Shown: positions 15,680 to 24,115 of the stretch, one piece after another | Numbering within the stretch: the first letter of the stretch is position 1 | Layout: each line of letters starts with the position of its first letter | Assembly (NCBI GenBank): GCA_026981645.1 | Contig: JALSII010000066.1 | Span: 1-37,981 of the forward strand | Direction of reading: 5' to 3' | DNA length: 37,981 nucleotides | From: Hyphomicrobiales bacterium | Lineage (GTDB): Bacteria; Pseudomonadota; Alphaproteobacteria; Rhizobiales; Devosiaceae | The notes under the pieces: generated by a model | Databases searched by the model: none | Told to the model about the DNA's origin: nothing | What the model saw: only the letters and a program-made list of their open reading frames with translations | Made by a program: the position numbers and the translations under genes

Positions 15680-16606
15680 ATGAGCATTTGGGAAAGACTG
15701 CGTGGCAATCCAGACATTATCAAACCCATAGAGAACCGGCGGATTTTAGGCATATCACTGGTGCTTGTCGCATTGGTGTGCTTCACCGGTATTGATACGG
15801 CGGCCAAATGGCTTATCGGGCATGGCATGCCCACGCAGGAGGTCGTGTTTACGCGCTATGGGTTGCAATTGGCGTTTGTACTTTTGTTTTTATTACCTCT
15901 TCACGGGAAGAAACTGCTTGTTACCAGGCGGCCGGGTCTTGAAATTGCGCGCGGGGTGACGCTTCTTGGAGCAACGACGCTCAACTTTATGGCCTTGCGT
16001 TATCTGCCGCTCACCGTAACCGGTGCTATCGCGTTTACAGTACCTCTGGCGGTGTGTACACTTTCGGTGCCGCTGCTGGGCGAACGTGTGGGCTGGCAGC
16101 GCTGGGGGGCGGTGATTGTTGGTTTTGCCGGTGTTCTCATCATTGTCCGACCGGGGGCAGAAACTTTCAACTGGGCAACTCTGTTGTCGCTGGGGATGGC
16201 GCTTTCTCTGGCGCTTTACAATATACTCACCCGCAAGCTGGCCGGGGTCGACAGTGCCTATACACAGCAATTTTATGCAGCACTGGTGGCGACAGTTTTT
16301 GTTGCACCCTTTGCAATCGGGGGGTGGGTGTGGCCCCTTGATCTGGCGGGCTGGGTTGCGTTTGTTTCTCTGGGGGTTCTGGCGACTATAGGCCACCTGA
16401 TATTCACCATTGCCCACCGGTTGGCACCAGCCTCAAGCCTTGTTCCGTTCATCTATACCCAGATTCTTGCCATGAGTGCTGCAAGCTGGCTGGTTTTCGG
16501 CGAGGCGCCTGACATATGGATATATCTGGGGGTGCCCGTTGTCATTGCATCGGGGCTTTTTATCTGGTTCCGGGAACGCAGACAGGATCAGGCGGGGGGC
16601 CAATAG
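15680..16606 (+). CDS. EamA/DMT superfamily permease
   Basis: A 308-residue protein with two EamA repeats and about ten transmembrane segments. Visible ones include ISLVLVALVCFTGIDTAAK, LAFVLLFLLPLH, AIAFTVPLAVCTLSVPLLGE and GVPVVIASGLFIW. GAxxLNFMALRYLPLT and the PLLGERVGWQRWGAVIVGFAG stretch (shown partly: LGERVGWQRWGAVIVGF) are typical of the family. Substrate is unknown; members export or import amino acids, amines and metabolites. The ribosome site of the ATG at 15680 is poor. It follows the Rieske gene by 54 bp in the same direction and its end overlaps the convergent RpiR gene by 19 bp. Confidence 0.85.
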   Translation: MSIWERLRGNPDIIKPIENRRILGISLVLVALVCFTGIDTAAKWLIGHGMPTQEVVFTRYGLQLAFVLLFLLPLHGKKLLVTRRPGLEIARGVTLLGATTLNFMALRYLPLTVTGAIAFTVPLAVCTLSVPLLGERVGWQRWGAVIVGFAGVLIIVRPGAETFNWATLLSLGMALSLALYNILTRKLAGVDSAYTQQFYAALVATVFVAPFAIGGWVWPLDLAGWVAFVSLGVLATIGHLIFTIAHRLAPASSLVPFIYTQILAMSAASWLVFGEAPDIWIYLGVPVVIASGLFIWFRERRQDQAGGQ

Positions 16607-17562
16607 CCAGCCATGCGACGTACCCGATGTTCAAATTCGGCAATCCGGCGGTCCGCTTCGGGTCCCATTTTGTCAAAACACCTGCTCAGAAGGGCCTCAG
16701 TTACGGTTACACAACCGGCCATTGACTGGATGGGTCCGACCCGCAACCGGTTTGTTTCCAGTATCTGATTACAACGTTCAGCCAAGGGGGATTGTGCGTT
16801 ATCGGTTATAGCGATGGTGGTGATATTCTGGTTGGCAAGGAAAAAGGCCAGTTGAACTGCTTCGGTGGCGTAGGGTTCCATGGAGAAAAATATTACGAGG
16901 TCCTGACGATCAGCGCTGGCGAGGTGGTCGGTGGCACTGGACATGGCCGAACTGGCCAGATGAAAATTGGGCATGGCCATTTGTGCGTGATAAACGAAAT
17001 ATCTGGCAAACAGGTGGGCGGAACGAAAACCCACCACATAAATGGCTCTGGCGGTAAGTATCCGTTCGGCCGCCGCTTCAAGTCCGGTGTCAAAATCGAC
17101 CAGTTTGTCGCCCGGAACCGAACAAAAACACGACAGGAGTGCATCGGTTGCAAGTGAGCCCCTGGCTCTGCTTGCAAGGGAACGGGGAGGGGATTTAAAG
17201 GCCTGGCGGAAAGCGTCCCGAAAGTCCCGATAACCCTTATATCCCAGTGCCCGGGCCATGCGCAGGGTGCTGGCCGGAGAAACGTTGGCGCAGGCTGAAA
17301 ACTCCCGTATGGTGTTGAAAGCAATGTCCTGGGGGCGGTCAGCGGCGAAAGCGGCGGCGCGCCTTACCTGAGCGGGGAGTCCGGGCGAAATTTGGCGCAG
17401 ACGGACGTACAGGTCATCAAGGTTTTCTTTTGTCTCGTTCAGGGGCGTTCTGTGGGCGGGACGGCTTTTTTTTTGTTCTTTTTGTGTCTTCTCCTTTGTT
17501 TTCGCCGCTTCCCCGGACGCCCTGGAAGAGCCCCGGGAGGGGGGGTGGCGCAGTCCTGGCAT
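16588..17562 (-). CDS. RpiR/MurR family transcriptional regulator (HTH plus SIS domain)
   Basis: A 324-residue regulator. A basic, Lys-rich N-terminal extension of about 45 residues is followed by an RpiR helix-turn-helix (LPAQVRRAAAFAADRPQDIA, then CANVSPASTLRMARALGYKG) and a C-terminal SIS domain (AIYVVGFRSAHLFARYF; VIFFSMEPYATEA; TTIAITDNAQSPLAERC). SIS domains sense phosphorylated or otherwise small ligands. It is divergent from the TAXI binding-protein gene, with an elaborate palindromic region between them, and so probably controls the transport and aminotransferase/BKACE operon. AGGAG lies about 9 bp before the ATG at 17560-17562, supporting this long start. The last 19 bp overlap the DMT gene. 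Confidence 0.88.
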   Translation of the reverse strand: MPGLRHPPSRGSSRASGEAAKTKEKTQKEQKKSRPAHRTPLNETKENLDDLYVRLRQISPGLPAQVRRAAAFAADRPQDIAFNTIREFSACANVSPASTLRMARALGYKGYRDFRDAFRQAFKSPPRSLASRARGSLATDALLSCFCSVPGDKLVDFDTGLEAAAERILTARAIYVVGFRSAHLFARYFVYHAQMAMPNFHLASSAMSSATDHLASADRQDLVIFFSMEPYATEAVQLAFFLANQNITTIAITDNAQSPLAERCNQILETNRLRVGPIQSMAGCVTVTEALLSRCFDKMGPEADRRIAEFEHRVRRMAGYWPPA

Positions 17563-17648
17563 GAGAGGCTCTCCTGAAAATTTATATGGATGCCAAGAGA
17601 TAGCTTTGTCTTGTCCCCCGACAGGATCACACTAACAACAAATTTTCG

Positions 17649-17700
17649 TGAAACAAACGTTTCAGGTCTGTTGACCTGTGAAAACGTTTGTGTGTTGAAT
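17649..17700. promoter_or_regulatory. Composite palindromic operator and possible promoter before the TAXI operon
   Basis: Three elements are stacked. TGAAAC-AAAC-GTTTCA (17649-17664) and CAGGTC-TGTT-GACCTG (17663-17678) are perfect inverted repeats. AAACGTTT occurs at 17655-17662 and 17682-17689, placing the second repeat between two copies. A possible promoter, TTGACC (17671-17676), 18 bp, TTGAAT (17695-17700), overlaps them. TGAAA/TTTCA-type arms fit RpiR-family sites in general, so the divergent RpiR protein is the likely binder. The repeats are seen; function is inferred. Confidence 0.55.
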
Positions 17701-17742
17701 TGACCAGCCCGTGTTGGGCAAAAGATATTTTGGAGGAACCTT

Positions 17743-18711
17743 ATGAAAAAAATCGCAATGGGCGCTGTTCTGGCGCTCGCTGTTGGTGGCATGGCAGGCG
17801 GTGCAACCGCTCAGGAGCAACAGTTTGTTTCGATCGGCACCGGCGGTGTTACCGGCGTTTATTATCCGACCGGTGGCGCAATCTGTCGTCTGGTCAATAA
17901 AGGCCGGGCTGAGCACGGCATTCGCTGCGCCGTGGAATCAACGGGCGGTTCAGTTTACAACATCAACACAATTCGCGCTGGCGAGTTGGAGTTTGGTGTT
18001 GCGCAGTCCGATTGGCAGTATCACGCCTATAATGGCACATCCCGCTTTGAAGAGCAGGGGCCGTTTGAAGACCTCAGAGCTGTGTTTTCAGTTCATCCCG
18101 AACCATTTACCGTTGTTGCCCGTGCTGATGCCGGCATCAAGGTGTTTGCTGACCTGGTCGGCAAGCGCGTAAACATCGGCAACCCTGGTTCTGGACAGCG
18201 CGGTACCATGGAAGTGGTGATGGATGCACTTGGCTGGACAAATGACACTTTTGCCCTGGCCTCAGAGCTCAAGGCTTCCGAGCAATCCCAGGCACTGTGC
18301 GATAACAAGATTGACGCCATGATCTATACGGTTGGCCATCCTTCCGGCTCGATTTCGGAAGCTACAACTTCATGTGATTCGGTTCTGGTTCCGGTTACGG
18401 GTCCTGAAATCGATGCGCTGATCGAAGCCAACGATTATTATCGGAAAGCAACCATTCCCGGTGGCATGTATCGGGGCAATCCCGATGATGTGGTCACCTT
18501 TGGTGTTGGCGCAACCTTTGTGACTTCGGCTAAAGTGCCTGACGATGTGGTCTACACCATCGTCAGCGCGGTATTCGATGACATCGATGCGTTCCGTGGT
18601 CTGCATCCCGCGTTTGCAAATCTGGTTCCAGAAGAGATGGCAAAAGACGGCCTGTCTGCCCCCATCCACCCCGGTGCTGCAAAATATTACGCTGAGAACG
18701 GCCTGGACTAG
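17743..18711 (+). CDS. TAXI family TRAP transporter solute-binding protein
   Basis: A 322-residue periplasmic binding protein with a clear Sec signal peptide (cleavage after ATA, about residue 23). The mature part begins [29 protein letters not shown], shown here in pieces ([18 protein letters not shown]); this is the diagnostic TAXI opening. [17 protein letters not shown] and [10 protein letters not shown] near the end also fit. TAXI proteins bind amino acids such as glutamate, or dicarboxylates; this ligand is unknown. GGAGG precedes the ATG at 17743. Glycine is coded mostly by GGC/GGT, unlike the GGG-rich catabolic genes nearby, consistent with strong expression. It is separated from the permease by a hairpin-rich 133-bp gap. 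Confidence 0.92.
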   Translation: MKKIAMGAVLALAVGGMAGGATAQEQQFVSIGTGGVTGVYYPTGGAICRLVNKGRAEHGIRCAVESTGGSVYNINTIRAGELEFGVAQSDWQYHAYNGTSRFEEQGPFEDLRAVFSVHPEPFTVVARADAGIKVFADLVGKRVNIGNPGSGQRGTMEVVMDALGWTNDTFALASELKASEQSQALCDNKIDAMIYTVGHPSGSISEATTSCDSVLVPVTGPEIDALIEANDYYRKATIPGGMYRGNPDDVVTFGVGATFVTSAKVPDDVVYTIVSAVFDDIDAFRGLHPAFANLVPEEMAKDGLSAPIHPGAAKYYAENGLD

Positions 18712-18732
18712 GCTCTAGGATTTTATGAACAG

Positions 18733-18812
18733 GGGCGATGGCGCACTGTCTGTTGTGCCCTCGCCCGCTTCTGTGGACTAGCCATATAATTTCGGCCGAT
18801 GGCATGCGGCCG
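18733..18812 (+). promoter_or_regulatory. Two hairpins between TRAP binding-protein and permease genes
   Basis: Hairpin 1 is GGGCGA-T-GGCGCA (18733-18745), an 8-nt loop, TGTGCC-C-TCGCCC (18754-18766): twelve pairs with one internal mismatch. Hairpin 2 is CGGCCG (18793-18798), 8 nt, CGGCCG (18807-18812). Neither is followed by a T run. They more likely stabilise the 3' end of the binding-protein message, or reduce read-through, than act as a full terminator. Confidence 0.5.
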
Positions 18813-18844
18813 CGCATATTCAATGCTTTGGGAGGGGCGTCGTT

Positions 18845-21502
18845 ATGGTTTCGGATAGCGGTCAAAAAAATACGAAAATGAGTGATAAGGAACTGGAGGA
18901 ACTGGTTGCCGCCACAGATTCCGGTGCCAGAAATCCCGGGGGGAACGTCGGCAAGATGATCGCCGGGATTGCTCTGTTCTGGGCTGCTTTTCAGTTATGG
19001 ATTGCTTCCCCTCTGCCGTTTAATCCGACAATCAGTAGTATCATTCCGGTGCTGAACGATACGCAGTCGCGCTCGTTTCATCTGGCGATAGCTGTTTTTC
19101 TGGCCTTTATGGTCTATCCGGCGTTCAAGAGTTCATCGCGGACCAAAATCCCGCTTTATGACTGGGCTTTTGGGATTATCGGCGCTCTTTGTGCAGGTTA
19201 TGCGTTTTACGCATACGAAACGCTGGCCAATACGGGCGCGCAAGGTCTGCCCGATACCTACCAGCTGGTGATGGCCGGTCTTGGCATTGTCATTCTGCTT
19301 GAAGCCACCAGACGCGCGCTTGGCGCGGCGCTGGCGGTGGTCGCCATGGTATTTCTGGTCTATGTATTCTTCGGTTCTGAAGGGTTCATCCCTGACGTCA
19401 TTCGCTGGAAGGGCGCGAGTTTTTCCAAGGCCATGAGCCATATGTGGCTGACCACGGAAGGCGTGTTTGGTATTGCGCTTGGGGTCTCGGCAAGCTTTGT
19501 TTTTCTGTTCGTGTTATTTGGCTCGCTGCTGGATAAAGCGGGCGCTGGAAACTATTTCATCAAGATCGCCTTCTCCCTGCTTGGTCACTTGCGGGGTGGA
19601 CCGGCAAAAGCCGCTGTGGTTGGTTCGGCGATGACGGGTCTGATTTCAGGCTCCTCCATTGCCAATGTTGTGACCACGGGCACGTTCACCATCCCGCTGA
19701 TGAAGCGCGTCGGTTTCAGTGCCGAGCAGGCCGGTTCGGTGGAAGTTGCCTCTTCAGTCAATGGGCAGCTGATGCCGCCGGTGATGGGTGCTGCGGCCTT
19801 TTTGATGGTTGAATATGTGGGCATTCCTTATGTGGAGGTCATCAAGGCGGCGCTTCTGCCCGCCGTTATCTCCTATATTGCACTTCTTTACATTGTGCAT
19901 CTTGAGGCTTTGAAAAAAGGCATGACGGCATTGCCCAAGCCGGTAACTGCCGCCAAATCCCTGCTTCAGAAGCTGATTACGACCTTTCTTGGCTTTGCGG
20001 TTTTCGGGGCATTGTGTATCGGAATTTATTACGGCATTGGCTGGACGCGCGACGCGTTTGGCGATTTGTCCGGGCCAATCCTTACGGTTTTTGTGTTGCT
20101 GGTCTATGTGGGACTGGTCAAAATTGCTGCAGGCAAGCCTGATCTGGAAATGGACGACCCCAATTCCGAAGTGGTCTCACTGCCGGTCTATGACGATGTC
20201 AAAACCACTGGTCTGCAATATATTCTGCCCATCGTGGTGCTGGTCTGGTTTTTGATGATCGAGCGCAAGTCCCCCGGTCTTTCAGCCTTCTGGGCAGCTT
20301 TGCTGCTTATTGTGATCCTTTTGACGCAAAAGCCCCTCAAAGCGATGTTCCGGGGTTCGGGCAATATGGCTGCAGAAGCCAAAGCAGGTTTTAACGACCT
20401 GATTGCAGGAATGATTGCCGGTTCCAGAAACATGATAGGCATTGCCATCGCCACGGCAACCGCCGGGGTGATTGTGGGCACGGTAACATTGACCGGTGTC
20501 GGCCAGGTGATGGCTGAACTGGTTGAGTTCATCTCGGGTGGAAACCTGATCCTGATGCTGATCTGTGTGGGCATTCTTTCCCTTATTCTGGGCATGGGCC
20601 TGCCCACAACCGCCAACTATATCGTGGTTTCCTCGCTGATGGCTGCGGTTGTTGTGCAGCTTGGTGCGCAAAACGGCCTTATTGTGCCGCTGATTGCTGT
20701 GCATCTGTTCGTATTTTACTTCGGGATAATGGCGGACGTCACGCCCCCGGTGGGGCTGGCCTCGTTCGCGGCGGCGGCCGTTTCGGGGGGCGATCCGATC
20801 AAAACCGGTTTTGTGGCCTTCTTCTACAGCCTGCGTACGGTTGCATTGCCGTTCCTGTTCATCTTCAATACGGATCTGTTGCTGATTGATGTGGGGCTGT
20901 GGCAGGGAATCATGGTGTTCATTGTCGCGACCTTTGCCATGTTGCTATTTGCAGCGGGCACGCAGGGATATTTCATGGCTAAATCCCGGTTGTGGGAATC
21001 CCTTGCTCTGGTGTTTGTTGCGTTCATGCTGTTCCGCCCAGGATTCTTCCTTGATTATGTGCAACCGCCCTTTGATGAAACCAACCCAATTCAAATAGAG
21101 CAAAGCGTCGGGCAAGCACCCGATGGTTCAAACCTGCGCCTGGTTGTGAGCGGTCCTGATTTTGATACAGGGCTGGTGAAGTCCACGACTGTGGTGTTGC
21201 CCATTGCCGGTGATGGGGATGGCGCCAGTCGTCTCGGCAGTGCCGGGCTGACCGTGATCGTTGAAGGGGAACTGGTCAAACTTGACGAACCGTTCCCGGG
21301 TACGCCGTTCTTTGACAAGCTGTCGGACTTTGATTTTTATGCTGACGAGCCGGTAGTCATAAAAACGGTGCAATCTCCTGCTGAGCGTATGCCCAAGGAG
21401 CTGTTCTACATTCCAGCTCTGTTCATCTTGTTCATCGTCGTCTTTTTCCAACGGCGCCGCCAGACGGTGCCGGCATTCTGGGGGAAACCAATTGTCACTT
21501 GA
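18845..21502 (+). CDS. TRAP transporter fused permease subunit (DctQ-DctM fusion, TAXI type)
   Basis: An 885-residue inner-membrane protein joining the small (4-TM) and large (12-TM) TRAP subunits, as usual for TAXI systems. The small-subunit part covers roughly the first 180 residues. The large-subunit part includes GPAKAAVVGSAMTGLISGSS, NVVTTGTFTIPLMKRVGFS, MPPVMGAAAFLMVEYVGIPY, LGMGLPTTANYIVVSSLMA and DVTPPVGLASFAAAA. A C-terminal soluble segment of about 110 residues precedes a last hydrophobic stretch near the end (LFYIPALFILFIVVFF). GGGAGGGG lies 8 bp before the ATG. Na+-driven uptake is known for the family. The stop overlaps the Usp gene start. Confidence 0.92.
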   Translation: MVSDSGQKNTKMSDKELEELVAATDSGARNPGGNVGKMIAGIALFWAAFQLWIASPLPFNPTISSIIPVLNDTQSRSFHLAIAVFLAFMVYPAFKSSSRTKIPLYDWAFGIIGALCAGYAFYAYETLANTGAQGLPDTYQLVMAGLGIVILLEATRRALGAALAVVAMVFLVYVFFGSEGFIPDVIRWKGASFSKAMSHMWLTTEGVFGIALGVSASFVFLFVLFGSLLDKAGAGNYFIKIAFSLLGHLRGGPAKAAVVGSAMTGLISGSSIANVVTTGTFTIPLMKRVGFSAEQAGSVEVASSVNGQLMPPVMGAAAFLMVEYVGIPYVEVIKAALLPAVISYIALLYIVHLEALKKGMTALPKPVTAAKSLLQKLITTFLGFAVFGALCIGIYYGIGWTRDAFGDLSGPILTVFVLLVYVGLVKIAAGKPDLEMDDPNSEVVSLPVYDDVKTTGLQYILPIVVLVWFLMIERKSPGLSAFWAALLLIVILLTQKPLKAMFRGSGNMAAEAKAGFNDLIAGMIAGSRNMIGIAIATATAGVIVGTVTLTGVGQVMAELVEFISGGNLILMLICVGILSLILGMGLPTTANYIVVSSLMAAVVVQLGAQNGLIVPLIAVHLFVFYFGIMADVTPPVGLASFAAAAVSGGDPIKTGFVAFFYSLRTVALPFLFIFNTDLLLIDVGLWQGIMVFIVATFAMLLFAAGTQGYFMAKSRLWESLALVFVAFMLFRPGFFLDYVQPPFDETNPIQIEQSVGQAPDGSNLRLVVSGPDFDTGLVKSTTVVLPIAGDGDGASRLGSAGLTVIVEGELVKLDEPFPGTPFFDKLSDFDFYADEPVVIKTVQSPAERMPKELFYIPALFILFIVVFFQRRRQTVPAFWGKPIVT

Positions 21503-21923
21503 TTATATGATTGCCCTGGACCTGAACGAAAGTTCAGGTTCCAACAAAAACGCGATTCGGACTGCTGAAAAACTGGCAAAGAATGATGGGGCAACCCTGC
21601 ATGCAGTCACAGTCATTCCGACGTTCACCATGCCGATTGTTGGCTCCTATTTTCCCGAAGGCTTTGAGGAACAACATTTCAGGGAAGCTCAGGAAGCTCT
21701 CAAAAAGCAGATTGAGGATGACGCGCTGGACCCTGCGGCCATCGAGCGCCATGTGGTTCAGGGCTCGATCTATGCGGAGATCATGAATACGGCGGACAAG
21801 CTTGGCTGCTCGCTGATCGTCATGGAAGCGCACAGACCGGACCTGAAGGACTATCTGCTTGGGCCAAACGCGGCGCGGGTGGTGCGGCATGCCAAACAAT
21901 CGGTTTATGTGATCCGCGCCTGA
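21492..21923 (+). CDS. Universal stress protein (UspA family), TRAP-associated, TTG start
   Basis: A 143-residue single-domain Usp protein. It opens LDYMIALDLNESSGSNKNAI and closes HRPDLKDYLLGPNAARVVRH followed by a beta strand. The nucleotide motif is the HRPxLKDYLLGPNA variant, not the classical G-x2-G-x9-G-S/T. Usp proteins encoded beside TRAP permeases (for example TeaD with the ectoine TRAP system) are known to modulate transport. The start is taken at a TTG (21492) because GGGGGAAA lies about 6 bp upstream. The first ATG (21507) would remove the beginning of the first strand. The start region overlaps the permease stop by 11 bp, indicating coupling. Confidence 0.85.
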   Translation: MSLDYMIALDLNESSGSNKNAIRTAEKLAKNDGATLHAVTVIPTFTMPIVGSYFPEGFEEQHFREAQEALKKQIEDDALDPAAIERHVVQGSIYAEIMNTADKLGCSLIVMEAHRPDLKDYLLGPNAARVVRHAKQSVYVIRA

Positions 21924-21947
21924 ACAACACGACGGGAAACAAATATA

Positions 21948-23291
21948 ATGTCCGGGCATATTTTTGGCCGGCACACCAAAGTCCAACCGCCCATGGTGGT
22001 GGCGGGGGATGAGGTGTGGCTGACCGACAAAAATGGCAAGCGCTATCTGGATGCGTGCGGGGGGGCTGCGGTCTCGGCCCTTGGCCACTCAAATCAAAAA
22101 GTGCTGGAGGCGGCAAAGGGGCAGCTCGATGCCATTGCGTTTGCCCATACCGGGTTTTTCACATCGGAACCGGCCGAGCAGCTTGCCGACAAGCTCGTTT
22201 TTCTGGCGCCGGAGGGGATTGAGCGGGTCTATCTGGTTTCGGGTGGCTCGGAGGCAGTGGAAGCGGCAATTAAACTGGCGCGGCAATATTTTATTGAAAT
22301 CGGCCAGCCTGAGCGCTCCCAGATTATTTCGCGTTGGCAAAGCTATCATGGCAATACGCTTGGGGCACTGGCAACGGGCGGTAACAAGTGGCGCCGGGCC
22401 CAGTATGAACCGCTGCTGGCAGACGCCATGCATCATATCGAGCCGTGTCATTTCTGGCGTGGGGGCGAACCGGACGAGAGCGAGTTTGATTATGGCCAGC
22501 GCATGGCCAATCAACTTGAAGAAAAAATTCTTGAACTTGGCGCGGAAAATGTCGCGGCGTTTTTTGCCGAGACCGTTGTTGGCGCCACTATGGGTGCTGT
22601 TGCAGCCGTGCCGGGATATTTCAAGCGTATCAGGGAAATCTGCGACAAATACGGTGTGCTGCTGATTTTGGACGAGGTCATGTGCGGGGCTGGGCGTACG
22701 GGCACGTTTTTTGCCAGCGAGCAGGAAGATATCAGCCCCGATATGGTGTGTCTTGCCAAGGGGTTGGGCGCGGGCATTCAGCCCATCGGGGCCATGTTGT
22801 GCAGCGGCAAAATCTATGAGGCTATTGAAACAGGAAGCGGTTTTTTCCAGAACGGGCACACCTATATGGGGCACCCGGTTGCGGCGGCTACGGCTCTGGC
22901 AGTGGTCAAAGAAATCGAGGAGCGCAATCTGCTCACCAACGTCGTTTCCATGGGGGATTATCTGTTAGACCGCCTGAACGCAAGTTTCGGGCAGAACCCG
23001 TTTGTAGGCGATATAAGAGGGCGCGGATTGTTCGCCGGCATCGAATTTGTGGTCGACAAGGAGACAAAGCAGGCGTTTGAACCGGGGTTGAAATTGAACA
23101 CAATCATCAAACGCAAAGCCATGGATGAGGGTTTGATGTGTTATCCGTTCGGGGGCACTGTTGATGGCAAAAATGGTGACCATGTGCTGTTGGCGCCGCC
23201 CTATATCGTCACTCGCGACGATGTGGAGATGATTGTCAGGCGGCTTGAAGTGGCAACAAACAAGGCGCTGGCCGAGGTGGGATGTGCTTAG
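21948..23291 (+). CDS. Class III (omega-type) PLP aminotransferase
   Basis: A 447-residue fold type I aminotransferase. The N-terminus reads MSGHIFGRHTKVQPP; other landmarks are SGGSEAVEAAIKLARQYF, WQSYHGNTLGALATGG, ILDEVMCGAGRTGTFFA (Asp that contacts the PLP ring), VCLAKGLGAGIQPIGAML (Schiff-base Lys) and GHTYMGHPVAAATALAV. Class III enzymes move amino groups that are often not on the alpha carbon (GABA, beta-alanine, beta-lysine, diamines). The next gene is a beta-keto acid cleavage enzyme, so a beta-amino acid substrate giving a beta-keto acid is attractive but inferred. A second role as the missing GABA transaminase of the polyamine island cannot be excluded. Confidence 0.87.
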   Translation: MSGHIFGRHTKVQPPMVVAGDEVWLTDKNGKRYLDACGGAAVSALGHSNQKVLEAAKGQLDAIAFAHTGFFTSEPAEQLADKLVFLAPEGIERVYLVSGGSEAVEAAIKLARQYFIEIGQPERSQIISRWQSYHGNTLGALATGGNKWRRAQYEPLLADAMHHIEPCHFWRGGEPDESEFDYGQRMANQLEEKILELGAENVAAFFAETVVGATMGAVAAVPGYFKRIREICDKYGVLLILDEVMCGAGRTGTFFASEQEDISPDMVCLAKGLGAGIQPIGAMLCSGKIYEAIETGSGFFQNGHTYMGHPVAAATALAVVKEIEERNLLTNVVSMGDYLLDRLNASFGQNPFVGDIRGRGLFAGIEFVVDKETKQAFEPGLKLNTIIKRKAMDEGLMCYPFGGTVDGKNGDHVLLAPPYIVTRDDVEMIVRRLEVATNKALAEVGCA

Positions 23292-23317
23292 AGGTGGCTG
23301 AGGAAGGCAAGGGCGGC

Positions 23318-24115
23318 ATGCCTCACGAACCGACAATATTTGTTGCGCCGAACGGGGCGCGTCGCACCAGGGCTGACCATCCGGCGCTGCCCGTGACCAT
23401 TCCTGAAATTGTTGAAACGGCCAAAACCTGCTTTGCTGCCGGGGCGGCGGGCATTCATGCTCATGTGCGCGATGAAGAAGGCGCCCATGTACTTGATGGG
23501 GGGCTTTACAGGGAGTTGATTGAAGAGCTTGCTTTGCAGGTTCCTGAAATGGCGGTGCAGATAACCACCGAGGCGGTGGGGCGCTACAGCCCGGCCGAGC
23601 AACGGGCGGTGGTGCGAGCGGTCGAACCGAAAATGGTTTCTGTTGCCCTTGGAGAAATGTTTGAGGACGACAACCTGCAGGAGGTCAGCCGGTTCTATTA
23701 TGAATGCCGCGAACAAGGAACTGAAGTTCAGCACATTGTCTACTCGGCTGAGGAATTTTCAAAACTCACAAAACTGATGATGCTGGGCACGCTGCCGGGG
23801 CGTGACAAGTCGGTGTTGTTCGTGCTTGGGCGCTATGTGCAAGACCAGCTAAGTACACCGGCAATGCTTGAACCCTTTCTGGAGGTGCTTGGGGTTTTGC
23901 GTCTGGCGGAGAGCTGGAAATTCATGACCTGTGCCTTTGGGCAACAGGAAACAGCCTGCCTTGTCGCTTCGGCGTGCGCGGGGGGTGACTGCCGGGTGGG
24001 GTTTGAGAACAATCTGCTGCATCAAGACGGTAGCATGGCCGAGGACAATGCGAGCCGGGTTCGCGCACTGGCCAGTGCACTCAAAAGCGCCGGGTTGGTC
24101 CTCAAACCGGTCTAG
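23318..24115 (+). CDS. BKACE family beta-keto acid cleavage enzyme (DUF849)
   Basis: A 265-residue TIM-barrel zinc enzyme. Landmarks: [41 protein letters not shown] (zinc His pair in HAHVRD), [17 protein letters not shown], and [20 protein letters not shown] near the C-terminus. Family members transfer an acetyl unit from acetyl-CoA to a beta-keto acid, giving acetoacetate and a new acyl-CoA. The ATG at 23318 is preferred over one at 23282, because AAGGGCGG precedes it and the protein then begins [15 protein letters not shown] as in relatives. It follows the aminotransferase by 26 bp. Its stop overlaps the convergent folD stop in a shared CTAG. Specificity-determining residues cannot be assigned by eye. 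Confidence 0.85.
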   Translation: MPHEPTIFVAPNGARRTRADHPALPVTIPEIVETAKTCFAAGAAGIHAHVRDEEGAHVLDGGLYRELIEELALQVPEMAVQITTEAVGRYSPAEQRAVVRAVEPKMVSVALGEMFEDDNLQEVSRFYYECREQGTEVQHIVYSAEEFSKLTKLMMLGTLPGRDKSVLFVLGRYVQDQLSTPAMLEPFLEVLGVLRLAESWKFMTCAFGQQETACLVASACAGGDCRVGFENNLLHQDGSMAEDNASRVRALASALKSAGLVLKPV

